A stretch of 64,000 nucleotides of DNA from the NCBI GenBank assembly GCA_027491155.1, contig JAIXWR010000018.1, positions 1 to 64,000 of the forward strand. The letters are read 5' to 3'. Below, piece after piece: positions 54,524 to 60,951 of the stretch. The notes below the pieces were generated by a model. It saw nothing but the letters and a program-made list of their open reading frames with translations. It was not told the origin of the DNA and made no database searches. This stretch comes from Verrucomicrobiaceae bacterium (GTDB lineage Bacteria > Verrucomicrobiota > Verrucomicrobiia > Verrucomicrobiales > Akkermansiaceae). The translations under genes were made by a program, and so were the position numbers. Position 1 is the first letter of the stretch; each line of letters begins with the position of its first letter.

Positions 54524-55219
54524 ATGCTCAACCGCATCTGCGACCTCCCCCTCGACGAGCGCCCCCGCGAAAAGCTCGCCCGCTTCGGTGCCGGGGCCCT
54601 CGACAACCCCGAACTCCTCGCCCTTTTCCTCCGCACCGGCGTCAAGGGCCGCAGCGCCATCCAGGTCGGCCGCGACCTGCTCGCGCACTACGGATCCATC
54701 GGAGCCCTCGGCAGCGCCGGCGCCGGCGAGCTCGCCAAGCAGCCCGGCCTCGGCCTCGCCAAGGCCTGCCAGCTCGTCGCGGCCTTCGAACTCGGTGCCC
54801 GCGCCGCCCGCGAGCAGATCAACCGCGTCCCGCTCGACGCCCCGGAACAGATCTACCAGGCCTTTGCCCCCCAGCTCGCCTGGATCCGCCATGAAAAACT
54901 GATCGTCGCCCTGCTCGACACCCGCCTCCACCACGCCGGCACCATCGAGGTCAGCAGCGGCAGCCTCACCGAGACCTCCGCCCACCCGCGCGAGATCCTC
55001 CGCCCGGTCATCACCCGCGGGGCCTACGGCTTCGTCCTCGTCCACAACCACCCCTCCGGCGACCCCGCCCCCAGCCGCCAGGACGAACTCTTCACCCGCC
55101 GCATGATCGAGGCCTCCGAGCTCCTCCAGCTCCGCTTCCTCGACCACCTGATCGTCGGCCGCCCCGACGCCGGCCGCAGTCCCTACTACTCCTTCCGAGA
55201 GGCGGGGATCCTCGTGTAG
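54524..55219 (+). CDS. radC: RadC-family JAB1/MPN protein
   Basis: 231 residues. N-terminal helix-hairpin-helix part (LALFLRTGVKGRSAIQVGRDLL, GLGLAKACQLVAAFELG) and a C-terminal JAMM metallopeptidase domain with E, HNH and D ligands (HNHPSGDPAPSRQDELFTRR, DHLIVG). The name DNA repair protein RadC is historical; its biochemical role is unresolved. Two LexA-like boxes in the promoter suggest regulation with the DNA-damage response here. Stop TAG is followed seven bases later by a GTAGCGG repeat. Confidence 0.95.
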   Translation: MLNRICDLPLDERPREKLARFGAGALDNPELLALFLRTGVKGRSAIQVGRDLLAHYGSIGALGSAGAGELAKQPGLGLAKACQLVAAFELGARAAREQINRVPLDAPEQIYQAFAPQLAWIRHEKLIVALLDTRLHHAGTIEVSSGSLTETSAHPREILRPVITRGAYGFVLVHNHPSGDPAPSRQDELFTRRMIEASELLQLRFLDHLIVGRPDAGRSPYYSFREAGILV

Positions 55220-55225
55220 CCCGCT

Positions 55226-55354
55226 GTAGCGGCGCGTCTACGACCGCCGCACTTCGTAAATGAAGCCACCCCGGCCGCCCGCTGTTTCCCCGGGAACGAA
55301 CCAGCCCTCACGTCACTTCGTCCCCAGTCACCGGCGGTCACAGACCGCCGCTAC
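55226..55354. repeat. GTAGCGG-family palindromic repeat pair after radC
   Basis: Left GTAGCGGCGCGTCTACGACC then GCCGC (55226-55250). Right, in opposite orientation, CGGCGGTC (55332-55339), loop ACA, GACCGCCG (55343-55350), CTAC. The two point at each other across about 80 bp, as in the pairs near 1127 and 14307. Confidence 0.72.
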
Positions 55355-55361
55355 AAACGCC

Positions 55362-55386
55362 AAAAAGGCGACCCGCAGGCCGCCTT
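55362..55386 (-). terminator. Rho-independent terminator after rpmJ
   Basis: Minus strand: AAGGCGGCC, loop TGC, GGGTCGCCTT with a G-U pair, then TTT. It lies about 40 bp past the rpmJ stop. Confidence 0.7.
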
Positions 55387-55389
55387 CAT

Positions 55390-55420
55390 TGGAACTTGGA
55401 ACTTCCAGACTTGGAACTTC
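55390..55420. repeat. Short direct repeats of GGAACTT
   Basis: Three TTGGAACTT-type units in 31 bp (TTGGAACTTGGAACTTCC, then ACTTGGAACTT), between rpmJ and its terminator. Similar low-complexity units occur at 35620 and 62197. Confidence 0.5.
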
Positions 55421-55423
55421 GCT

Positions 55424-55588
55424 TTACTTCACGCCCTGCTTCGAAAGGCGCGTGCCCTTGGTCGCACCCTGGCGGGCCTTGAACTTCGGGTTGGTCTTGC
55501 AGATCACGTAGAGCGTTCCCTTGCGCTTGACCACCTGGCAATCGGCATGGCGGCGCTTGGAAGAGGCGAGAGAGGAAAGGACTTTCAT
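55424..55588 (-). CDS. rpmJ: 50S ribosomal protein L36, type B (zinc-independent form)
   Basis: 54-residue ribosomal protein with the start [18 protein letters not shown] and [22 protein letters not shown]. This is the YkgO-like form: the fourth zinc ligand His is replaced by Phe and the first Cys by His, so a zinc ribbon cannot form. In E. coli the paralogue YkgO replaces the zinc form in zinc limitation. Here it may be the only copy. The C-terminal [11 protein letters not shown] (about 13 residues) exceeds the usual end. A Fur-family regulator gene lies 1.3 kb away. Confidence 0.92.
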   Translation of the reverse strand: MKVLSSLASSKRRHADCQVVKRKGTLYVICKTNPKFKARQGATKGTRLSKQGVK

Positions 55589-55715
55589 GGCAAATGGTTC
55601 GCTCGGTGGCGGGCCGCGGAAATTACGGAACCGGCCGGGCATGTAAAGCCGATTCTCGCGCGAAAAATCGTGTTCATCCGACCTCCGCCATGGTCTCCTT
55701 CCCCCGGCACCCCGG

Positions 55716-56741
55716 ATGAGCGAGAATTTCTACCAGAAAACCACCTCCGCCCCGACCACGTCCTTCGACGTTTCGCTGCGCCCGCCCGTCTTCTCCGAAT
55801 TCGTCGGCCAGGAAAAGGTCAAGGACCGCCTGCTCCTCATGGTCGAGGCCGCCCGCCAGCGCGGCGACGTGCTCGACCACGTCCTCCTCTCCGGACCGCC
55901 CGGCCTCGGCAAGACCACGCTGGCCAACATCATCGCCCGCGCCACCGGCTCCCAGCTCCACGTGACCTCCGGCCCGCAGATCGAGAAAGCCGGCGACCTC
56001 GCCGGCGTCCTCACCAACCTGCAAAAGGGCGACGTCCTCTTCATCGACGAGATCCACCGCCTCCACCCCGCCATCGAGGAATACCTCTACCCCGCCATGG
56101 AGGACTTCCGCCTCGACATCATCATCGACTCCGGCCCCTCCGCCCGCTCGATCCAGCTCAATCTCCCGCGCTTCACCCTGGTCGGCGCCACCACCCGCTC
56201 CGGCATGCTCACCGCGCCGCTGCGCTCGCGCTTCGGCCTGGTCAACCGCCTCGACTACTACACCCGCGAGGAACTGGCGCAGATCATCGAGCGCTCCGCC
56301 GGCCTGCTCGACATCCCGATCCAGCACGACGGCGCCCTCGGCATCGCGGCCCGCTCCCGCGGCACCCCGCGCGTCGCCAACGCCCTGCTCCGCTGGGTCC
56401 GCGACTATGCCCAGGTCAAAGGCGACGGCACCATCACCGGCCCGCTCGCCGATGCCGCCCTGGCGATGATCGAGATCGACGCCCAAGGCCTCGATGAAAT
56501 GGACAAGCGCATCCTCGAAGCCCTGATCTACAAGTTCAACGGCGGCCCGGTCGGCGTCGGTTCCCTTGCCGTCGCCGTGGGCGAGGACGCCGCCACCATC
56601 GAGGAAGTCCACGAGCCCTTCCTCATCCTCCAGGGCTTCCTCCAGCGCACCCCGCGCGGCCGCACCGCCCTCCCCGCCGCCTACACCAAGATCGGCGCCT
56701 CGATGCCCCCGCCCGCCGACGGCCAGCCGACCTTGCTGTGA
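55716..56741 (+). CDS. ruvB: Holliday junction ATP-dependent helicase RuvB
   Basis: 341-residue AAA+ motor that drives branch migration with RuvA. Walker [14 protein letters not shown], Walker [13 protein letters not shown], sensor 1 [11 protein letters not shown], the arginine finger region [13 protein letters not shown] and the C-terminal winged helix ([21 protein letters not shown]) are all seen. The initial ATG at 55716 gives the usual N-terminus. ruvA and ruvC are not adjacent. Two hairpins follow the stop codon. Confidence 0.98.
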   Translation: MSENFYQKTTSAPTTSFDVSLRPPVFSEFVGQEKVKDRLLLMVEAARQRGDVLDHVLLSGPPGLGKTTLANIIARATGSQLHVTSGPQIEKAGDLAGVLTNLQKGDVLFIDEIHRLHPAIEEYLYPAMEDFRLDIIIDSGPSARSIQLNLPRFTLVGATTRSGMLTAPLRSRFGLVNRLDYYTREELAQIIERSAGLLDIPIQHDGALGIAARSRGTPRVANALLRWVRDYAQVKGDGTITGPLADAALAMIEIDAQGLDEMDKRILEALIYKFNGGPVGVGSLAVAVGEDAATIEEVHEPFLILQGFLQRTPRGRTALPAAYTKIGASMPPPADGQPTLL

Positions 56742-56766
56742 CCGAAGCCTCCACCCCGCAGCGGAG

Positions 56767-56815
56767 TGTCGCCTTGCAGGCGACATGGCGTCGGATGGGC
56801 GGCATCCTGCCGCCC
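56767..56815. repeat. Two adjacent hairpins after ruvB
   Basis: TGTCGCC (56767-56773)/GGCGACA (56779-56785) with loop TTGCA, and GGGCGGCA (56797-56804)/TGCCGCCC (56808-56815) with loop TCC. No T-run follows; the pair looks like repeat units rather than a terminator. Confidence 0.5.
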
Positions 56816-56827
56816 CGCATTTCCCGT

Positions 56828-56856
56828 TTCTCATTCCCGCATTTCACGTCTAGCCT
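56828..56856 (+). promoter_or_regulatory. Putative promoter of the Fur-family gene
   Basis: TTCTCA (56828-56833), 17-nt spacer, TAGCCT (56851-56856), 8 nt to the ATG at 56865. The -35 element is weak; the -10 resembles the other CTAG-type elements. Confidence 0.3.
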
Positions 56857-56864
56857 TTCCCCGG

Positions 56865-57290
56865 ATGTCCGAACTCGTCGCCCAAACCGTTGACCGCTGC
56901 CGTGCCGCCGGCCTGCGCCGCACCAAGGCGCTGGAGGAATTGATCACCACCCTGCTCGAGTCCCCGCGGCCGATGACCCTCGGCGAACTCGCCTCCTCGC
57001 CCCGCCTGACCGACCAGTGCGACAAGGCCACCGTCTTCCGGCTTCTCCAGCGCCTCGCCGAGCACGGGCTGGTCCGCCGCCTCGGCCTCCACGAGCGCGC
57101 CGCCTACTTCACCCTCCTCGTCCCCGGCCGCCATCAGGACTACCTCATCTGCACCGGCTGCGGCAGCATCGAACCCGTCAAAGCCCCCTGCCCGGTCCAC
57201 GAACTCGAAGAGGAAATCCGCCGCAAGACCGGCTTCAAGAACCTCTACCACGAGCTCGAATTCTTCGGCACCTGCCCCGCCTGCGCATGA
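56865..57290 (+). CDS. Fur-family transcriptional regulator
   Basis: 141 residues. N-terminal winged helix (GLRRTKALEELITTL, PMTLGELASS, DKATVFRLLQRLAEHGLVRRL) and C-terminal dimer and metal domain (RHQDYLICTGCGSIEPV, HELEFFGTCPACA) with the structural CxxC pairs and histidines. Whether it senses iron, zinc, manganese or peroxide cannot be determined from the sequence. Start ATG 56865 gives the normal N-terminus. It overlaps the next gene by ATGA. Possible targets in the window are the metal importer at 33775 and the L36 type B gene. Confidence 0.9.
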   Translation: MSELVAQTVDRCRAAGLRRTKALEELITTLLESPRPMTLGELASSPRLTDQCDKATVFRLLQRLAEHGLVRRLGLHERAAYFTLLVPGRHQDYLICTGCGSIEPVKAPCPVHELEEEIRRKTGFKNLYHELEFFGTCPACA

Positions 57291-57520
57291 ACCGCCTCGT
57301 CCGCATCGCCGTCACCCTCTTCCTCTCGGCCAGCATCCTGGTCTTCCTCGTCCTCCAGCGCCTCGAACGCGCGAAAGGCATGAACGAGATCGCCGCCGCT
57401 TCCGAACTCCAGATGGCCTACATCGGCATCGGCCTCATCGGCCTCATGCTCGCCGCCGGCCTCGCCCTCATCATCACCGCACTGGTCCGCTCGCGGAAAT
57501 CCTCCGGCTCCGATGGCTGA
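57287..57520 (+). CDS. Two-helix membrane protein of unknown function
   Basis: 77 residues: helix 1 RIAVTLFLSASILVFLVL, a short loop with coiled character (QRLERAKGMNEIAAASELQ), helix 2 IGIGLIGLMLAAGLALIITALV and a basic/Ser tail. Coupled to the Fur-family gene by ATGA overlap and overlapping xer by 8 bp. Function unknown; unlikely to be an independent enzyme. Confidence 0.6.
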   Translation: MNRLVRIAVTLFLSASILVFLVLQRLERAKGMNEIAAASELQMAYIGIGLIGLMLAAGLALIITALVRSRKSSGSDG

Positions 57521-58406
57521 CGACCTCGAACACGACTTCCTCCGCTTCATAGAAGTCGAGCGCAGCGCCTCGCCGCGCACCCTCGTCAATTACCGCCTCG
57601 CCCTCGAAAGCTGCCGCACCTGGTTCGGCGAGTCCTTTCCCGGCTGGCGCGACACCACCGCCGACGACTTCCGCCGCTGGCTCTTCGACATGATGAAGCA
57701 GGGCCTGTCCAAGGCCACCATCCGCCTCCGCTTCGCCGCCGTCCGCTCCTTCTACAAGTTCCTCGTCCACCGCCGCGGCCTCGCCAAAAGCCCGGTCGCC
57801 GAAGTCCAGCTCCCCAAGCCGGAAAAGAAGCTCCCCGTCGTCCTCAACCTCGCCCAGATCGACGAGCTCCTCGCGCTGCCGCTCCAGATCCCGCTCCACA
57901 AGCAGACCAGGCCCTGGATGCCGCTGCGCGACGCCGCCATCCTCGAGCTTTTCTACTCCTGCGGCCTCCGCATCTCGGAACTCCGCGGGCTCGACGTGAA
58001 GGACATCGACTTCCTCGGCGAAAGCGTCCGCGTGTTCGGCAAGGGCGCCAAGGAACGCATCGTCCCCATCGGCGGACCCGCCCTCGCCGCCCTCCAGCGC
58101 TACCAGCGCGAGGCCGCCGTCACCAACGGCCCGCTCTTCCTCGGCAAGCTGCGCACCCGCATCACCCAGCAGGCCATCGACCAGTTGCTGAAGAAATACC
58201 TCAAACTCAGCTCCATCCCCTTCAACATCTCCCCCCACAAGCTCCGCCACAGCTTCGCCACCCACCTGCTCGATGCCGGCGCCGACCTCCGCTCCGTCCA
58301 GAGCCTCCTCGGCCACGCCTCGCTGTCCACCACCCAGATCTACACCCACGTCACCAAGGAACGCCTCCGCCAGGCTTACGACAACGCGCATCCGCGGGCG
58401 AAGTGA
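57513..58406 (+). CDS. Tyrosine recombinase XerC/XerD
   Basis: 297-residue integrase-type recombinase that resolves chromosome dimers at dif, by family role. N-terminal core-binding domain (about 7-90). Catalytic residues: R153 in GLRISELRGL, K180 or K177 in FGKGAKERIVP, H242 and R245 in PHKLRHSFATHLL, H268 in LGHASLS and nucleophile Y277 in TTQIYTHVTKERL. The size and compact structure fit Xer rather than a phage integrase. A single-recombinase XerH/XerS-like system is possible because no partner is next to it. It overlaps the preceding gene by 8 bp. Confidence 0.93.
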   Translation: MADDLEHDFLRFIEVERSASPRTLVNYRLALESCRTWFGESFPGWRDTTADDFRRWLFDMMKQGLSKATIRLRFAAVRSFYKFLVHRRGLAKSPVAEVQLPKPEKKLPVVLNLAQIDELLALPLQIPLHKQTRPWMPLRDAAILELFYSCGLRISELRGLDVKDIDFLGESVRVFGKGAKERIVPIGGPALAALQRYQREAAVTNGPLFLGKLRTRITQQAIDQLLKKYLKLSSIPFNISPHKLRHSFATHLLDAGADLRSVQSLLGHASLSTTQIYTHVTKERLRQAYDNAHPRAK

Positions 58407-58451
58407 ACGCGCTCCTTGTGCTCCGGCCTCTCCACCCGACTCCTCCGAACC

Positions 58452-58667
58452 ATGAAATCCGACCGCGACCTCGAAAAGACCTATCCCCTCGACGAATTCA
58501 TCGCCAAGATCCGCCGCCTGGCCGACTGCCTCGAAACCGGCGAACCCTTCGAAATCCAGATCGCCGGCGAACGACTCTACGTCCCCGTCCGCGCCACCTA
58601 CAGCATCGAGCACGAACGCGGCGACGGTTCCCAGGAAATCGAGTTCCAGATCAAGTGGGACCTCTAA
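58452..58667 (+). CDS. Amphi-Trp domain protein
   Basis: 71 residues: EKTYPLDEFIAKIRRLADCLETG, EPFEIQIAGERLYVPVRATYS, ending EIEFQIKWDL. The architecture (helix, beta hairpin, amphipathic strands with a C-terminal Trp) is that of amphi-Trp domain proteins, small proteins of unknown function. Start at ATG 58452, 45 bp past the Xer stop. Could be part of the same operon. Confidence 0.78.
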   Translation: MKSDRDLEKTYPLDEFIAKIRRLADCLETGEPFEIQIAGERLYVPVRATYSIEHERGDGSQEIEFQIKWDL

Positions 58668-58675
58668 CAAGCGCG

Positions 58676-58691
58676 TGCCGGCCGGCCGGCA
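58676..58691. terminator. Perfect GC palindrome between convergent genes
   Basis: TGCCGGCCGGCCGGCA, a 16-bp perfect palindrome between the convergent stop codons at 58667 and 58705. It may block or end transcription; there is no T-tract. Confidence 0.35.
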
Positions 58692-58704
58692 TGGGGAAGC
58701 CAAG

Positions 58705-59103
58705 CTACCCCAGCTCTTCCTCGATGAAATCCATCACGAGGTCGATCAGTTCGTCCATGCCGGCGAAGAGTTCCTCCTCAATCGTAACCAGATAGTCCTC
58801 CTCGGTCTCGCTGTAGTCGTTGCGGTCCTCGCTACGGGTCTCGCACCAACGGCTGGCATTGAGGCCGTCCACCAGCGCGGACGCGCCGACGAGGTCGAAG
58901 GAAGTGATCACCCGCTGGTGGTTCACCTCGCTGTGCCAGAAACCGTGCAGGCCGTCCTCGCCCTCCAGAACCGGGATGGTCTGGTAGATATCCATCAGCG
59001 CCCGCTCCTCGCGGCTGAGCTTGCGCTCCGACGATTCATTCTCGAGACGCTCAATCAGCGTCTCCACTTCCTCGGGCCATTCGATCGGTTCGTGGTCAAA
59101 CAT
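58705..59103 (-). CDS. Acidic protein of unknown function, DMP19/DUF4375-like
   Basis: 132 residues, strongly acidic, no signal peptide. Regions ERALMDIYQTIPVLEGEDG, GFWHSEVNHQRVITSFDLVG and the acidic end (EELFAGMDELIDLVMDFIEEE) resemble DMP19/DUF4375 proteins, which bind nucleic-acid-like partners as DNA mimics in some bacteria. The match is a guess from pattern. A TAGCTC -10-like box lies 8 nt before the ATG (59103). It converges on the amphi-Trp gene. Confidence 0.55.
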   Translation of the reverse strand: MFDHEPIEWPEEVETLIERLENESSERKLSREERALMDIYQTIPVLEGEDGLHGFWHSEVNHQRVITSFDLVGASALVDGLNASRWCETRSEDRNDYSETEEDYLVTIEEELFAGMDELIDLVMDFIEEELG

Positions 59104-59111
59104 TCCGCGCC

Positions 59112-59140
59112 GAGCTAGAAGACGGAAGCGGCGGGGGAAA
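59112..59140 (-). promoter_or_regulatory. Putative promoter of the DMP19-like gene
   Basis: Minus strand TTTCCC (59135-59140), 17-nt spacer, TAGCTC (59112-59117), 8 nt to the ATG. Confidence 0.28.
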
Positions 59141-59185
59141 GGGTTTTTCGCGGCCGGATCGCAGTTTCCCGGCCCGCCGATACTT

Positions 59186-60946
59186 TCACCTGGCCAGCCA
59201 CGCCTTCCAGCCGCCGAAGGCCGTGATCTCCTCCGCGCCGTCCGCCGCCCGCGGCTCCGCGATGAAGCCCGGCAGTTCCTCGCCGTTCTCCAACAAGACC
59301 TTGCCGATTCCCAGCGGCCCCGGGATCTTCGACACGAAATCCCCGAAGGCCGCCGGCGAAAGCTCCCACACCTCGACCTCGATCGCCGCGCCACCGGCTT
59401 CATCGCGGATCAGCGCCGGTCGTGGCGGAAGGCTCCCCGCCGCCGGGATCGCGAACATCCGGTAAACCGGCGCCGTCCTCATCCGGCTCCTCAAGACCGC
59501 TCCGCGGTCCGCAAGCTGCCAGTGCAGCGGCAGGCCTTCCAAATGCGCCCCGCAAACGACAACCGGGATCCCCACCTGTAGCGGCGGTCTGCGACCGCCG
59601 GAAGCCAGCGGCACGGGCCGCATTGTGCGATCCGCCTCCTCGCCGCCGAAGCGCCCCGCCAGCTCCAACAAAACCCCGTCCCACCCCGCTGGTGCCGCAA
59701 GGGTCACGCCCCACCTCGCCCGCCCGCCGCGCGCCTCACCCACCGGCACCGCCACTGCGGCGAGGTCGAGCAGGTTCATGAAATTCGTGTAGCGACCCAG
59801 CGTCGCGTTCGTGACGTACGGTTCCTCCAGTACTTCCGCCACCGTGTAGAGCCGCGGCGTGGTCGGCAGCAGCATCACCCCGATTTCCCCCCAAACCTTT
59901 CCCGCCTCCCGCGCCAGTTCCTGCAAGCGGTACTGCGCCCGGAAAGTCGCCGCCGCGTCCCAACCCTTCGAAGCTTCCAGGATCTTGCGCGTGACCGGAA
60001 ACACCTCGCCCGGATGCTCCTCGACAAAGCCGCCGACCGCTGCCCAGCGCTCCGCCACCCACGGCCCTTCGTAGAGCAGCTTCGCCGCCTCGACGAAGGG
60101 CTTCAGGTTGATTTCCACCGGCACACCGCCGATCGCCTTCATCCGCTCCACCGCCGCCGCGAACAGTCCCGGCGTGTCCGGGTCTCCGGCGAAATCCAGC
60201 TGCCGAGGCACCCCGAAGCGGAAGCTCGATCCCACTTGGCCCGCCGGCCCGATCTCCCGCGAGAACGCATCCGCCTCATCAAAACCCGCAACCACCGCCG
60301 CCACCGCCGCGGCATCCTCCGCCGTGTTCGTAAACACCGAGACGCAGTCGAGCGAGCGACAAGCCGGCACCACACCGCGCGTGCTCAAAAGACCCTTCGT
60401 CGGCTTCCACCCGACCAGCCCCTGAAACGCAGCAGGCACTCTACCCGATCCCGCCGTGTCGGTGCCCAGCGAAAAGCAACACAGCCCCGCCGCCACCGAC
60501 GACGCGCTGCCGGAACTGGATCCCCCGGGCAGATACTCCGCGTCGATCGCATTGCGCGGAACACCATACGGCGAGCGCGTCCCGACCAGTCCGGTCGCGA
60601 ATTGATCCAGGTTCGCCTTCCCCAGCGGAATCGCCCCCGCCGCCCGCAAGCGCCGCACCACCTCCGCATCCGCCGCCGGCACATACGAAAACGCCGGACA
60701 AGCCGCCGTCGTCGGCCAGCCCGCGACATCGATGTTGTCCTTCACCACGAAGGGAATCCCCCACAGCGGCAGATCCGCCGGCATCCGCTCCACCTCCGCT
60801 GCCAGCGCTACCAGTTCCTCCAGCTCCGGCAAATGAATGAACAGCGCCGGATCGTTCCACGCCGCAATCTTGTCCCACAGTTCCGCCACCAGCTCACCCG
60901 GCCGCAAGCCCGCCGCATACCGCGCCTTGATTTCTGAAATTTTCAT
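59186..60946 (-). CDS. atzF: Allophanate hydrolase with in-frame palindromic insertion
   Basis: Hydrolyses allophanate, the product of urea carboxylase, to ammonia and CO2. 586 residues. N-terminal amidase-signature domain with Lys69 (FVVKDNID), cis-Ser in GGSSSGSAS (about 141-149) and Ser167 in GTDTAGSGR. C-terminal domain of the AtzF/DUR1 type (PVVVCGAHLEGLPLHWQLADR and LIRDEAGGAAIEVEVWELS). Between them a GTAGCGG palindrome encodes ASGGRRPPLQVG in frame. Five bp separate it from urea carboxylase, so the two are co-transcribed. Confidence 0.95.
   Translation of the reverse strand: MKISEIKARYAAGLRPGELVAELWDKIAAWNDPALFIHLPELEELVALAAEVERMPADLPLWGIPFVVKDNIDVAGWPTTAACPAFSYVPAADAEVVRRLRAAGAIPLGKANLDQFATGLVGTRSPYGVPRNAIDAEYLPGGSSSGSASSVAAGLCCFSLGTDTAGSGRVPAAFQGLVGWKPTKGLLSTRGVVPACRSLDCVSVFTNTAEDAAAVAAVVAGFDEADAFSREIGPAGQVGSSFRFGVPRQLDFAGDPDTPGLFAAAVERMKAIGGVPVEINLKPFVEAAKLLYEGPWVAERWAAVGGFVEEHPGEVFPVTRKILEASKGWDAAATFRAQYRLQELAREAGKVWGEIGVMLLPTTPRLYTVAEVLEEPYVTNATLGRYTNFMNLLDLAAVAVPVGEARGGRARWGVTLAAPAGWDGVLLELAGRFGGEEADRTMRPVPLASGGRRPPLQVGIPVVVCGAHLEGLPLHWQLADRGAVLRSRMRTAPVYRMFAIPAAGSLPPRPALIRDEAGGAAIEVEVWELSPAAFGDFVSKIPGPLGIGKVLLENGEELPGFIAEPRAADGAEEITAFGGWKAWLAR
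59578..59601. repeat. GTAGCGG palindrome inside the atzF coding region
   Basis: GTAGCGGCGGTC, loop TGC, GACCGCCGG: an 8-bp stem at 59582-59589/59593-59600. It is translated on the minus strand as part of the linker near residue 450. Confidence 0.75.
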
Positions 60947-60951
60947 CTTCT

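Noticed and set aside
57513-58406. Phage or integron integrase
   Set aside because: Length and domain layout fit Xer, and no att sites, cassette or phage genes adjoin.
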